From: Alphaproteobacteria bacterium
GTDB taxonomy: Bacteria; Pseudomonadota; Alphaproteobacteria; UBA9655
Length of the DNA stretch: 64,000 nt
Assembly (NCBI GenBank): GCA_019752515.1
Contig: JAIEMB010000012.1
Location: 1-64,000, forward strand
Direction of reading: 5' to 3'
The position numbers and the translations under genes were made by a program. The first letter of the stretch is position 1. Each line of letters starts with the position of its first letter. This document shows, piece by piece, positions 25,412-34,104 of this stretch. The notes beneath the pieces were generated by a model. That model was not told the DNA's origin and made no database searches. It worked only from the letters and a program-made list of their open reading frames with translations.

Positions 25412-27799
25412 ATGAAATACTATTTATTTTTGTTTTGTCTTTTTACGAGTTCCTCCTTAATGGCAATGTTGGGAGGTGATGACAATTGGGGTGGATCTTC
25501 CTCACAACACCCAATTTCTTCTTTGTCAGTTCCCTGTTCCAGTACAGACGTGCCAGATCACTCTATGGGATCTCAAACCTTAAGCTGGTCTGAGAGAAGA
25601 GAGAATGATGATCAAGGACACTCTCTTCAATACGCGCGAAACTTTATAGTCAACTCATCTCTTGAATTCAATGAAATTTTAGGAAAAACGGAGCTCGCCA
25701 TTTCGGGACTAAAGTTAAATTTTACGCCGACACGAGATCAGGTCAGTCATCTCACAAATCTATTGCCATTGTTAACTAGTCTTGACTTGAGTGACACAAA
25801 CGTGACAACTCATGAGATAGTGCCTTTGGTTGCTTTGAAGAATCTGGAATACCTTGATTTGAGCTCCACAAATGTAAGGAATGTAGAGGCTGTTTTTCGA
25901 AGTGGGAAGCAACAGGGTTTAAGTTCAAAAACGCACCCAGATATTTTGCGTCCCTTATCTCATCTAAACTTAAGTATTAATCTGCGATATACGATCCGAT
26001 GCCCTCTTTCTAGCAAACGTAAAACAAGTAGTGATGAGATAACCGTAAAGACCCCAGAGGATCTTTACAAAATTTTAAATCGTTCACACACTCAAGCTGG
26101 TTGTCTAATTCTCTCCTTTACTCCCTCCTTTAAGCAACTTCAGCATATAGCAATGACTCAACCTAATTTGTTTTTTCTTGATCTGAGTGGCACAGGTGTT
26201 ACAGACGTATCACCGCTTTCTGGGTTAAGAAGTTTAGAAGAGCTTCTATTGGACTTCACAGGTGTAATAGATCTCTCCTTTATTTCTGAATTAAGAAGAT
26301 TGACGCGACTTCGTTTGAGTGGAACAGGTGTCACAGACATATCGTCTCTTTCTACTTTAGTAGCATTAGAGGACCTTTACCTAGACGGTACAGCCATCAC
26401 TGATATATCACCTCTTGCTAAGTTACTAGAATTAAGAGATCTTGATTTGAGTCGCACAGGTGTTAAAGACGTATCGCCTCTTTCTAAGTTATCAGCGTTG
26501 GAGAATCTTGATCTGAGTGACACAAGTGTTACAGATGTGTCGCCCCTTTCTCAGCTATTAGCGTTGAAGAATCTTCATCTGAATGGCACAGGTGTTACAG
26601 AGGTATTGCCTCTTGCTGGCTTACTAGCGTTGAGGGATCTTGATTTGAGTCGCACAGGTGTTAAAGACGTATCTTCACTGAGTGCGTTAAAGAAGCTAGT
26701 GGTGCTGTACCTGAATAATACAGGAATTGCAGATATATCATTCCTACCTGAGCAATTGGGGCTTCTTTTCCTGGGAAAGACAAAAATCACTGATATATCA
26801 TCTTTGGTTAGATTAAAAAATTTGTGGAATCTTGACCTGAGTGACACAGCCGTCACAGATGTATCACCGCTTTCTGGGTTAAAGCTGAAAGAGCTTGCGA
26901 TGACCGGTACAGCTATTACAGATGTTACACAGCTAGCTGAACTCGGGCAATTAAAGACGAATGTTGGAGTCCTAAAAAGACAGGCTGTATCTACAGCAAT
27001 AGAAAAATTCTATTTTGAGGAGTTACTAAAAGGAGTAGCGAGACCTCTTACACAGAGTACCGATATTAACCTAAGAAGGATAGCAACAAAGGCCGCAGAT
27101 TATCTGCGCGCTTCTGAGGCTATTTGGTCCCCCTATAATGAAATGCCGTACGATGTACAAACGAAAAATCTTTGTCTTCAACGAGCGCGCTATGAAGTGA
27201 AGCGAAGCTATGAAATTCAGAATGACATTAAAAGTTCAGATGAATTTATGAGTTTAAGTAGTGAAGAGGGGCCTTATACGAGTTGGATAAGAGCGGACAT
27301 GCTTGCTTCAATTGAAGGACGTTTGGTTGTGCTCAATGGCCTAAAACCTTCCCATGATAACTATTCTCTCGCACAAACAGAGTTTGCTGAAAGAGAGCTC
27401 CAGAGTAGAGCCTATTTTCAAGATCTTTATACTAAGGGCTTTTCTGAAAAAACAGCTCGTATCTACCAACTGCTCTGTCTAAGATATCTATGCAAGCATG
27501 GGATTGAACCCAAATTAAATGTTATGGAAGCGCTAAAAAACATTTCTTGTGAAATAATGAGCAGAGATTCCTATGCTATTTTTCTTCCCTACAAAAGAGC
27601 TTATCTTTCTTTAAGAGAGGCAAATTCTCTCTTTAGAGCTTTTGTTTTTGATGACTATGTTTTAAGGCTAGGTCATTCTGATATGACCAGATACTATACA
27701 AGTCCAGAGGAGGCGTCGCGTATGTTACAAACATACCATGGAAATAGCCACTTATCTCTATTTCAACGCCTCTTTTCTAAATTATATTCTGAACTTTAA
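25412..27799 (+). CDS. Secreted leucine-rich-repeat protein
   Basis: 795 residues from ATG 25412; GTG 25406 is the alternative. A signal peptide (MKYYLFLFCLFTSSSLMA) is followed by a Ser-rich linker and, from about residue 85 to 525, a run of 22- to 23-residue leucine-rich repeats of the type LDLSGTGVTDVSPLSGLRSL, as in internalins and other secreted LRR proteins. The last 270 residues are predicted helical with no known family (IEKFYFEELLKGV to LFQRLFSKLYSEL). LRRs bind proteins, so a host-interaction role is likely but unproven. The near-identical repeats in DNA point to recent repeat duplication. Confidence 0.8.
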   Translation: MKYYLFLFCLFTSSSLMAMLGGDDNWGGSSSQHPISSLSVPCSSTDVPDHSMGSQTLSWSERRENDDQGHSLQYARNFIVNSSLEFNEILGKTELAISGLKLNFTPTRDQVSHLTNLLPLLTSLDLSDTNVTTHEIVPLVALKNLEYLDLSSTNVRNVEAVFRSGKQQGLSSKTHPDILRPLSHLNLSINLRYTIRCPLSSKRKTSSDEITVKTPEDLYKILNRSHTQAGCLILSFTPSFKQLQHIAMTQPNLFFLDLSGTGVTDVSPLSGLRSLEELLLDFTGVIDLSFISELRRLTRLRLSGTGVTDISSLSTLVALEDLYLDGTAITDISPLAKLLELRDLDLSRTGVKDVSPLSKLSALENLDLSDTSVTDVSPLSQLLALKNLHLNGTGVTEVLPLAGLLALRDLDLSRTGVKDVSSLSALKKLVVLYLNNTGIADISFLPEQLGLLFLGKTKITDISSLVRLKNLWNLDLSDTAVTDVSPLSGLKLKELAMTGTAITDVTQLAELGQLKTNVGVLKRQAVSTAIEKFYFEELLKGVARPLTQSTDINLRRIATKAADYLRASEAIWSPYNEMPYDVQTKNLCLQRARYEVKRSYEIQNDIKSSDEFMSLSSEEGPYTSWIRADMLASIEGRLVVLNGLKPSHDNYSLAQTEFAERELQSRAYFQDLYTKGFSEKTARIYQLLCLRYLCKHGIEPKLNVMEALKNISCEIMSRDSYAIFLPYKRAYLSLREANSLFRAFVFDDYVLRLGHSDMTRYYTSPEEASRMLQTYHGNSHLSLFQRLFSKLYSEL

Positions 27800-27821
27800 A
27801 GGGAAGATTGAAATAACTTTG

Positions 27822-27851
27822 AGCGTTACAGGAACTTACTCTTGTAACGCT
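27822..27851. terminator. Hairpin after the LRR gene
   Basis: AGCGTTACA (27822-27830), 12-base loop, TGTAACGCT (27843-27851): a perfect 9-bp stem between the convergent LRR and Gly-rich genes. The T run after it is short and interrupted, so termination strength is uncertain. Confidence 0.6.
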
Positions 27852-27894
27852 TATTATGGTTGATTTAATTTGCTAAGGACAAATTTTCAAGAGG

Positions 27895-28311
27895 CTACTC
27901 AGTTGTATCCCCACAGTCTATGTTTCCGTTCGGATCAACTGTACAGCCTCCTTCATCACCAGCACCAAGGCTCCAAGCCCCCCAACCTTCCCAATTTCTC
28001 CCATTACTCCATTTATTTGGGTTAAGCTCTGGACGGGTAATATTAGACTCTGCAGTGCGTGATGTTACTTCGCCTGCTCCCTTTCCAAGGGTTTCAGACT
28101 CATGAGGTTCTACACGGGCGCCACCACCAATACCACTCCCGCCGATACCACCTCCAAACCCGGCGTGACCTCCGCCACCACGGACATGAATAAGCGGTGT
28201 ATCATTCTGATGTGGGAGTGTTTGATTTATGCTAATTGCTTCTGCTGCTTGGTAAGTGCTGATCATAAGGGTAAGGCTAAAACCAATTGTTGTTATTTTA
28301 AGAATGTTCAT
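27895..28311 (-). CDS. Gly-rich secreted protein, paralogue of the next gene
   Basis: 138 residues from ATG 28311 with AAGGAGA upstream; the track start at 28365 is too early. A signal peptide ends near AAEAIS, followed by a VRGGGGHAGFGGGIGGSG run, then a Trp/Asn/Gly-rich end with two cysteines (GGCTVDPNGNIDCGD). The start of the mature part (EAISI, then HVRGGGGHAG) matches the next gene's EAISIQ and LVRGAGGHSHAG, so they are diverged duplicates. The function is unknown; a surface or matrix role is possible. Confidence 0.6.
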   Translation of the reverse strand: MNILKITTIGFSLTLMISTYQAAEAISINQTLPHQNDTPLIHVRGGGGHAGFGGGIGGSGIGGGARVEPHESETLGKGAGEVTSRTAESNITRPELNPNKWSNGRNWEGWGAWSLGAGDEGGCTVDPNGNIDCGDTTE

Positions 28312-28416
28312 GGTTATGTTCTCCTTATACAATAAAATTATATTTCTATATTTTATTAATAACATAAAATATATAATAATGTATTAATAGGATAAAGTTG
28401 CTATCTTTAACTGAAT

Positions 28417-28866
28417 CTAATAAGCAGGAGCATAGTATGGTGCTGGCATGTAAGGAGGTGGAGCAACGGGCACTGGGTAGGGTGCAGGAGCTGCGTAAGG
28501 TACAGGGGCTGCATAGGGCACGGTAACACCAACTCCCCCCACGCCTACATTTACGCCACCGCCATAGACTCCAAAACTATTTACGCTTCCTCCATGCCAG
28601 TTATGCCCATTCCAATTACTTCCGTGATGATACCCTTGACCATGATAAGCTTGAGAACCAGTATGTTGATGATTCGCTTGTGCATTTCTTCCAACTCCTC
28701 CACGATTACCTGCGTGAGAGTGGCCTCCGGCACCACGGACGAGAAGAAATTGACTGTGTTGAGTAGCATACGTGCTTGGCTGAATGGAAATAGCCTCAAG
28801 AGAGGATGAGAGACCAATCGTAAGGACGGCTCCAAAAGTCATTGTTGTCGTGAGAAAAGTATTCAT
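28417..28866 (-). CDS. Gly/His/Pro-rich secreted protein
   Basis: 149 residues from ATG 28866 with GGAGA upstream. A signal peptide ends near SLEA; then follow a LVRGAGGHSHAGNRGG motif, a His-rich segment (QAYHGQGYHHGSNWNGHNWH), a Gly/Val repeat (GGGVNVGVGGVGVTV) and a Pro/Ala/Tyr-rich tail (PYAAPVPYAAPAPYPVPVA). The His cluster could bind metal ions. No conserved domain is recognised. A separate promoter region lies between it and its paralogue downstream. Confidence 0.6.
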   Translation of the reverse strand: MNTFLTTTMTFGAVLTIGLSSSLEAISIQPSTYATQHSQFLLVRGAGGHSHAGNRGGVGRNAQANHQHTGSQAYHGQGYHHGSNWNGHNWHGGSVNSFGVYGGGVNVGVGGVGVTVPYAAPVPYAAPAPYPVPVAPPPYMPAPYYAPAY

Positions 28867-28899
28867 GAGATTCTCCATTCAAATAGTTGTTATCTATTA

Positions 28900-29160
28900 T
28901 GAAGCTTAGCACATACTTAATAACAATTTCTTAAGAGAGCAACTGTATGATCAGGTTTTTTTAGATATCTCACATTTTTATAAAAAGGATTTATCAATGT
29001 ACTTGTTATCTTAAATAGTTTTCCCATTTATTATAGTCTTAATGTTGCTTCAAAGAAAAAAAATTGTTATCTTAAGATAGGTTGAATTATTCTTAACAAT
29101 CAATTGATTGTTAGTTTTTTTACTGTATCCTTTTAAAAACTAAAAAACTTAAAAAGGACA
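28900..29160. other. AT-rich divergent intergenic region
   Basis: About 300 bases between the Gly/His-rich gene (minus) and the Cys-rich gene (plus) contain no ORF that I can support. The sequence TTATCTTAA recurs around 29007 and 29069 in near-identical form (GTTATCTTAAATAG, GTTATCTTAAGATAG), a possible repeated site for a regulator. Confidence 0.3.
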
Positions 29161-29165
29161 GAAAA

Positions 29166-30008
29166 ATGATACAGGGAATCTTCGGATTAATATTCGTGCT
29201 ATTGACTACTTTCTCTTTGAAAGCACAGGAGTGGTGCTCGTCTAATTCCGATTGTGATCAATTTCAACAATACAATCCTACATGTCAGTCTTGTTCTCAA
29301 CTGGGAAGGTCAATATGTTGTCCTTCGGGATCTATTTGTCAAGGATCTATTCCACCTTATTGCCTATGCACAAGTAATAACGAAACACCTTGTGGTGGTA
29401 ATGCTTGTTGCTCAGAAAATCAAAAGTGTACGAATGGTCCTATGGGATTTAACTGTGTGTGTAATGATGGTTATGTGGTTTGTAATGAAGGGTGTTGTAA
29501 ACTTTGTAATACAACAAAGTATAATCCCAAAACCCAAGCCTGCTGCGGAGGCGCTCAAGTTTATGAGCTAGCAACTCAAGCCTGTTGTGCTAACGTTGTA
29601 ACAGATGGAATAGCTACAATGAATGTTTGTGATGAACTTTGGATTAATACTAATTACAACCCAAAAAACACTTGTGGAACTAATGAAAACCCTGGGTATT
29701 GTCAACAGAATAATGTTGAACTAAGTAATCTCTATTTTATACTAAGCAATAAAACAGGCTCTCCTATATACTTTTCGCATGCTTCAACCTTTACAGAAGC
29801 AACATTTTCACAAGCAATTTGTCCAAATGAGATTTACGCTATTTTTAATAAGGATGGAACTCCATATGCTAGTGGGGTCATTCAAAATAGAGTTGTTAAG
29901 TTGAATTGTTATCCACAGAATACCATGAATAACAGAACACTTCCTGAAGATGATATGGTTAAGAAGGAAATCCTTGATAAAAATTTTATCAAAAAGAAAC
30001 CAAGGTAA
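29166..30008 (+). CDS. Secreted Cys-rich protein with galaxin-like repeats
   Basis: 280 residues with AAAGGA before the ATG. A signal peptide ending SLKAQ is followed by about 180 residues with 26 cysteines, many in CC pairs (SICCPSGSIC, NACCSENQKC, EGCCKLC). The TQACCGGAQVYELATQACC segment resembles the YNP/x-TQ-x-CC repeat of galaxin and EB-module proteins of animals and protists. The last 100 residues are low in cysteine and end basic. Disulphide-rich extracellular folding is likely. The eukaryote-like pattern may reflect gene exchange with a host or convergence. Confidence 0.6.
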   Translation: MIQGIFGLIFVLLTTFSLKAQEWCSSNSDCDQFQQYNPTCQSCSQLGRSICCPSGSICQGSIPPYCLCTSNNETPCGGNACCSENQKCTNGPMGFNCVCNDGYVVCNEGCCKLCNTTKYNPKTQACCGGAQVYELATQACCANVVTDGIATMNVCDELWINTNYNPKNTCGTNENPGYCQQNNVELSNLYFILSNKTGSPIYFSHASTFTEATFSQAICPNEIYAIFNKDGTPYASGVIQNRVVKLNCYPQNTMNNRTLPEDDMVKKEILDKNFIKKKPR

Positions 30009-30290
30009 CATGTGCTTTGTTCTATAATATCGGCTTTGGCTCCTGCAGGTAGGACAAATAAGAAAATGGAAAAGGATGTTATGGCTTGGATGGAAGCGAC
30101 CATTAATGGATGAGTCGTGAGAGTGACCATAAGCCAAGCAGAGCCAACATCCTGCATCCACGTTCCTATGCTTGAAACAACAGAGGCTATCCATAGCATT
30201 TTAAAAATGGGAGATTGGAAAGCTATCCACGGTGAATCTGGTAATGTTGTAATGGGTTTTTTTCTGATACTTAAAATTATAAAAAGAAAA
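30009..30290 (-). pseudogene. Truncated MFS exporter (N-terminal fragment)
   Basis: On the minus strand the frame SPWIAFQSPIFKMLWIASVV, then SSIGTWMQDVGSAWLM and LPAGAKADI matches the first membrane segments of DUF894/enterobactin-exporter-type MFS proteins. It breaks off near 30025 at the 3' end of the Cys-rich gene and has no start codon in frame upstream. The rest of the transporter is gone. Bases 30291-30491 hold only the upstream region of the next gene. Confidence 0.65.
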
Positions 30291-30491
30291 TCCTACGATT
30301 TGGTTAGCGGATGATTTAATGTTTTTTTATCTCAAAACAACATATTTCTAAAATTTGGCAGGAATCAGGGAGGGCGCTGAGAATCACTGCTTTTTTATTG
30401 CGACTCTAGTATTAGCATTTTTTTAATTTTTATTGTTTAGAGTCAATATTATAAACTTGTCATTCATGCTTTTTAATGAAAGGATCTACCC

Positions 30492-30722
30492 ATGAGAAAT
30501 AAATCATTCCAAATTCTTATGATCTCGGCTTTCCTTGGAATTGGATTTCTTGGATCAACCACAGCATATAGTATTTCACCGAACGAGTGCTATTTCAATT
30601 GTGGAGATAAACAAGAAGATTGTGTTGTCTGGGAGTATATAGGGTACCAGAACAAGCATTGGAAAAAAATTTGTGAAGAAGAATTTAGAAAGTGTATAGA
30701 CGAGTGTCCCTCTAAAATTTAA
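30492..30722 (+). CDS. Small secreted protein with four cysteines
   Basis: 76 residues with an AAAGGA ribosome site. A signal peptide (MRNKSFQILMISAFLGIGFL, ending near TTAYS) is followed by a 50-residue mature domain with cysteines in C-x3-C and C-x6-C-x3-C order (ECYFNCGDKQEDC, then KICEEEFRKCIDEC). This fits a helical hairpin held by disulphides. No family is recognised. Confidence 0.6.
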   Translation: MRNKSFQILMISAFLGIGFLGSTTAYSISPNECYFNCGDKQEDCVVWEYIGYQNKHWKKICEEEFRKCIDECPSKI

Positions 30723-30724
30723 TC

Positions 30725-30753
30725 ATAACGCTCGGATAATACCAGGGCGTTAT
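30725..30753. terminator. Hairpin between convergent genes
   Basis: ATAACGC (30725-30731) pairs with GCGTTAT (30747-30753) across a loop whose ends can partly pair. It lies between the small secreted gene and the end of prmC and could serve both. Confidence 0.5.
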
Positions 30754-30761
30754 GACTTCAA

Positions 30762-31604
30762 TTACTTGACCCCAATTCCACGCTCAATTCCGGCAAGATC
30801 CTTTAATATGAAAAGAATCTCATAGCCTGCAGATTTAAATAAGGACTCAATTTCATTTCGCTGCCCATAGCCCATTTCCAGAACAGCAATGCCGTTTGGT
30901 GAAAGCAGCCGCTTGATATCCTTTGAAAGGATACGATAACAGTCAAGGCCATCCTCTCCTCCAAACAAGGCAAGGGAAGGGTCAAATTGAAGGACGTTTT
31001 TTTCAAGCCTATCTTTGTCTCTTAAGGGAATATAGGGAGGATTGCATATAATAATGTCAAATTGTCCTTCAAGAGTTTCTCCCCAATTGCCTTTTTGGAA
31101 ACGAGCTCGACTCTCAATTTTATTGAGGGCAGCATTGAATTGAGCTATAGAAAGTGCTCCATCAATGAGATCAATACCCATACCTGTCGCATGGGGAAGT
31201 TCGTGTAATAAAGAAATAAGAAGGCATCCTGAGCCCGTTCCCAAATCCAAGATACGCCAAGGATCTAAAGGACCATTATCGATCCATTTTAAAACACCTT
31301 CGACAAGAACTTCCGATTCTGGGCGGGGGTCAAGCGTATGCTCATTTAATTGAAAAGGCAGACTCCAGAATTCTCGCACACCTTTTATACGCGAGAGGGG
31401 CTCTCCTTGGAGTCGTCTTGCCAACCATACCTTGATCTTGTTTATCTCTGTTTCGGAAGGTGTGTAGGTTGGCTTCAGAACGATAAAAGAACTCTCATAA
31501 CCAAGTGCTCCTGTTAATAGCCATTTTGCTTCTTGGTGGACATTGTCAATACTGGCTTTTGAGAGTGCTTCTTCGATGACACGGCGCCATTCCTTAAGTG
31601 TCAT
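30762..31604 (-). CDS. prmC: Peptide chain release factor glutamine methyltransferase
   Basis: 280 residues. An N-terminal helical domain is followed by the SAM-binding ILDLGTGSGCLLISLLHELP and the catalytic IIICNPPYIPL motif (NPPY) that binds the target glutamine. It methylates the GGQ glutamine of release factors 1 and 2. It overlaps nth by 4 bases (ATGA), in an operon dapB-nth-prmC. Confidence 0.93.
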   Translation of the reverse strand: MTLKEWRRVIEEALSKASIDNVHQEAKWLLTGALGYESSFIVLKPTYTPSETEINKIKVWLARRLQGEPLSRIKGVREFWSLPFQLNEHTLDPRPESEVLVEGVLKWIDNGPLDPWRILDLGTGSGCLLISLLHELPHATGMGIDLIDGALSIAQFNAALNKIESRARFQKGNWGETLEGQFDIIICNPPYIPLRDKDRLEKNVLQFDPSLALFGGEDGLDCYRILSKDIKRLLSPNGIAVLEMGYGQRNEIESLFKSAGYEILFILKDLAGIERGIGVK

Positions 31605-32248
31605 GCCGTTTCCTTGTTAGGATAATGGCATTCACCACGAACAGGGCAGGTAAGACACAGAGGTTTGCGAGCCTTGCAAATATACCGTCCATGAAGAACA
31701 AGCCAATGATGGGCTTTAATAAGCCATTTTTGAGGAATACGTTTCATGAGTTTCTTTTCAACTTCAAGAGGCGTTTTTCCAAAAGCAAGCCCTGTTCGAT
31801 TTGAAACACGAAAAATATGGGTATCAACAGCAATAACAGGTTCATTGAAGGCAGCATTGAGGACGACATTCGCTGTTTTACGACCAACACCAGGGAGAGC
31901 TTCAAGGGCGTCCCGGTTGTCAGGGATCTGACCTCCAAAATCATCTACGAGTTTTATGCACAGGCCCATAATATTCTTGGCCTTTGTATTATAAAGACCA
32001 ATGGTATTAATGTAACTTTTAAGTCCATCTACCCCGAGAGCTAGCATCTTTTGGGGGGTATTTGCTACAGCAAAGAGAGACTTTGTTGCCTTATTGACTC
32101 CCTTGTCCGTTGCTTGGGCCGAGAGAACAACAGCAACTAAAAGTGTAAAAGGATTTGTGGAATAAAGCTCACCTTGGGGATTGGGGTCGAGAGCAGAAAG
32201 TTCTTCAAAAAAACGATCAATCTCGTAAGGCGTCATAAGGGTTTCCAT
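31601..32248 (-). CDS. nth: Endonuclease III
   Basis: 215 residues, the family's usual length. The helix-hairpin-helix LEALPGVGRKTANVV carries the catalytic lysine, the aspartate is in VDTHIFRVSNRTGL, and the 4Fe-4S cluster ligands are C-x6-C-x2-C-x5-C at CKARKPLCLTCPVRGEC. It removes oxidised pyrimidines in base excision repair. It sits between dapB and prmC, overlapping each by 1 to 4 bases. Confidence 0.95.
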   Translation of the reverse strand: METLMTPYEIDRFFEELSALDPNPQGELYSTNPFTLLVAVVLSAQATDKGVNKATKSLFAVANTPQKMLALGVDGLKSYINTIGLYNTKAKNIMGLCIKLVDDFGGQIPDNRDALEALPGVGRKTANVVLNAAFNEPVIAVDTHIFRVSNRTGLAFGKTPLEVEKKLMKRIPQKWLIKAHHWLVLHGRYICKARKPLCLTCPVRGECHYPNKETA

Positions 32249-33039
32249 TAGGAAATTCCCACCACATCATCCATGGAATATAATCCTGCTGGTTTATCAT
32301 AAAGCCATTGAGCAGCTCTAATGGCTCCTTGAGCAAATAGCCCACGGTCTGTTGCACGATGCTCAAGTTTAATCAACTCTTTTTCTCCCGCAAAAAAAAC
32401 GGAATGATCACCAACAGAGCTTCCTCCTCTGATGACCGCACATTCAATGTGCCCTAACGGTCGAGGAGAAAGGGAAGGGTAGGGAGGTTTGTTTGCTTTT
32501 AAATGTTCTATAGCTGTCAAAGCAGATGCAATAAAGAGAGAGGTTCCAGAAGGGGCATCTTTCTTTTCGCGATGGTGCATTTCCGAGATACTAATATCAT
32601 AGGATGGGCCAAGGATTTCTGCAGAAATAACCGCTAATTTGCGAAGAAGGGCAATTCCAAGACTTGTATTTGGGGCAATGATAAGGGGGATGTTTTGAGA
32701 AGCATCCTCGAGTGCTATTTTTTGTTCAATGTTCAACCCCGTCATGCATACGATATAAGGTATTTTTTTATGAAGAACAGCCTCAAGGGTTTTTTTAAGG
32801 GCTTCAGGCTTACTGAAGTCAATGACTACATCTGCATCCTTAAAGGCTTCCATAGGTATATCCGTGATCGCAATATTCATTGGGTTTTCACCTACTACGT
32901 TTCCAAGATCTTGCCCAATAAACAAACTACCAGGCCGGGTTAATGCTCCCACCACTTCTATTTCAGGATTATCATTAGCTTCAAGGAGGAGCATTTGGCC
33001 CATTCGGCCTGTGCATCCTGTTATGGCAAGTTTAATCAT
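32248..33039 (-). CDS. dapB: 4-hydroxy-tetrahydrodipicolinate reductase
   Basis: 263 residues. The Rossmann start KLAITGCTGRMGQ binds NAD(P)H, and the catalytic region ISEMHHREKKDAPSGTS is complete. It makes tetrahydrodipicolinate for diaminopimelate (peptidoglycan) and lysine, fitting lysC at 18 kb. It is the first gene of the dapB-nth-prmC operon. Confidence 0.95.
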   Translation of the reverse strand: MIKLAITGCTGRMGQMLLLEANDNPEIEVVGALTRPGSLFIGQDLGNVVGENPMNIAITDIPMEAFKDADVVIDFSKPEALKKTLEAVLHKKIPYIVCMTGLNIEQKIALEDASQNIPLIIAPNTSLGIALLRKLAVISAEILGPSYDISISEMHHREKKDAPSGTSLFIASALTAIEHLKANKPPYPSLSPRPLGHIECAVIRGGSSVGDHSVFFAGEKELIKLEHRATDRGLFAQGAIRAAQWLYDKPAGLYSMDDVVGIS

Positions 33040-33091
33040 GGGCTACATTTTCCTTACACTCATGAGGAGTGGTGTTGAGTCATATACGCAA

Positions 33092-33289
33092 TTAAACTTC
33101 AACAGGCAGTTGGAGACGAGCCCGCATTTGTTCTTTCCTTTTTCGTAAATTCTCTCGTAAAGCCTCCGCCAGTCGTTTATTCCTGTCTTCCTCCATCTGC
33201 TGGCGTTGGGAAACAGTAAAACGTGGATTTTCCGTATATTTCGGAGGTTTATCTAAAATCTCAATTTCCATAAAGACTTCTTTTGGCAT
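33092..33289 (-). CDS. Small charged hypothetical protein
   Basis: 65 residues, or 59 from the internal MEIEILDKPP start. The second half is a long, highly charged helix (RQQMEEDRNKRLAEALRENL) likely to be a coiled coil, ending basic. There is no signal peptide or membrane segment. It lies about 50 bases upstream of dapB in the same direction and could be co-transcribed. No family is recognised. Confidence 0.5.
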   Translation of the reverse strand: MPKEVFMEIEILDKPPKYTENPRFTVSQRQQMEEDRNKRLAEALRENLRKRKEQMRARLQLPVEV

Positions 33290-33424
33290 TTTAGTCCTTT
33301 GGTTTGGTGACTGTGAGGTATCTTAAACATTTTTCTATTTTATTGTCACCTTGATTTTTTTCATAATTAAAGGATCCCGTCTCTTGATTGAAAGACACGA
33401 GTATGGCATCTTTGCGACCATGAT

Positions 33425-33499
33425 GCCGTCGTAGCTCAGTGGTAGAGCACACCCTTGGTAAGGGTGAGGTCGAGAGTTCGATCCTCTCCGACGGCACCA
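33425..33499 (+). tRNA. tRNA-Thr (GGT)
   Basis: 75 bases with encoded CCA. Acceptor arms GCCGTCG and CGACGGC pair fully, D-arm GTAGCTCAGTGGTAGAGCAC, anticodon stem CACCC/GGGTG around loop TTGGTAA with anticodon GGT, and T-arm GAGAGTTCGATCCTCTC. It reads the ACC and ACT threonine codons. The gene for a small secreted protein starts 65 bases downstream. Confidence 0.95.
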
Positions 33500-33564
33500 T
33501 TCTTTCTCTTTACAATTCTTCCCAAATATCCCTAAACTTGATAAACAACTTAAAAGGGGGCCCC

Positions 33565-34056
33565 ATGAAAAAGTATATTTTATTGTCCTTAGTTGGGTTT
33601 ATGATTTTCTCTTCTGAGAGCTACGGGGGGAGATTTAAAAAAGCAACTGCTCATGAAGAAAAAAAAGGTCCTCAAATTTACCGTAAAATAACCTTTAAAG
33701 ATCAACTCAGAGTTGGTGATCAAGAGTGGATGCATTATAAGATGCTGCGGCTTGTTAAAAGAGGAAGACCTGGCGGTTTTTCACCACATGGTGACCACCT
33801 GAGCGACCTTTTAAATGGAAATATATCCAGGAAAAAAACGCTTTATTTAACAAGGGGTACAACCTTTTACATTCTCGCAACGAGTCGGTGGTTTCGAAAA
33901 AATATGACTTTGCCTCTCCTTCTTCAAGAAGGAAGGGAGAATGGTCAAACACCTCAAGTTTTAAGAGTTCCGCTTCTGAATGAACCTAAAAGAGACCACC
34001 CTTTACTAACAAGAGGAAATACAATTTATATTCCGGAAACAAGTGACCGGTTTTGA
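33565..34056 (+). CDS. Secreted hypothetical protein
   Basis: 163 residues from ATG 33565 with AAGGGGG upstream; an earlier in-frame ATG would run through the tRNA gene. A signal peptide (MKKYILLSLVGFMIFSSESY-G) is followed by a basic mature domain containing two similar LTRG-T/N-T-x-Y-I blocks (YLTRGTTFYILATS and LLTRGNTIYIPETS), which suggests an internal duplication. No family is recognised. Confidence 0.55.
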   Translation: MKKYILLSLVGFMIFSSESYGGRFKKATAHEEKKGPQIYRKITFKDQLRVGDQEWMHYKMLRLVKRGRPGGFSPHGDHLSDLLNGNISRKKTLYLTRGTTFYILATSRWFRKNMTLPLLLQEGRENGQTPQVLRVPLLNEPKRDHPLLTRGNTIYIPETSDRF

Positions 34057-34104
34057 TCTTTAAGATCTGACTTTTATATAAGTGTAGGGCGTGAAGTAGA
34101 ATAA

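Noticed and set aside
27920-28335. Pro/Thr-rich ORFs on the plus strand opposite the Gly-rich gene
   Set aside because: They are mirror frames of the GGN-rich coding strand, without ribosome sites or signal peptides.
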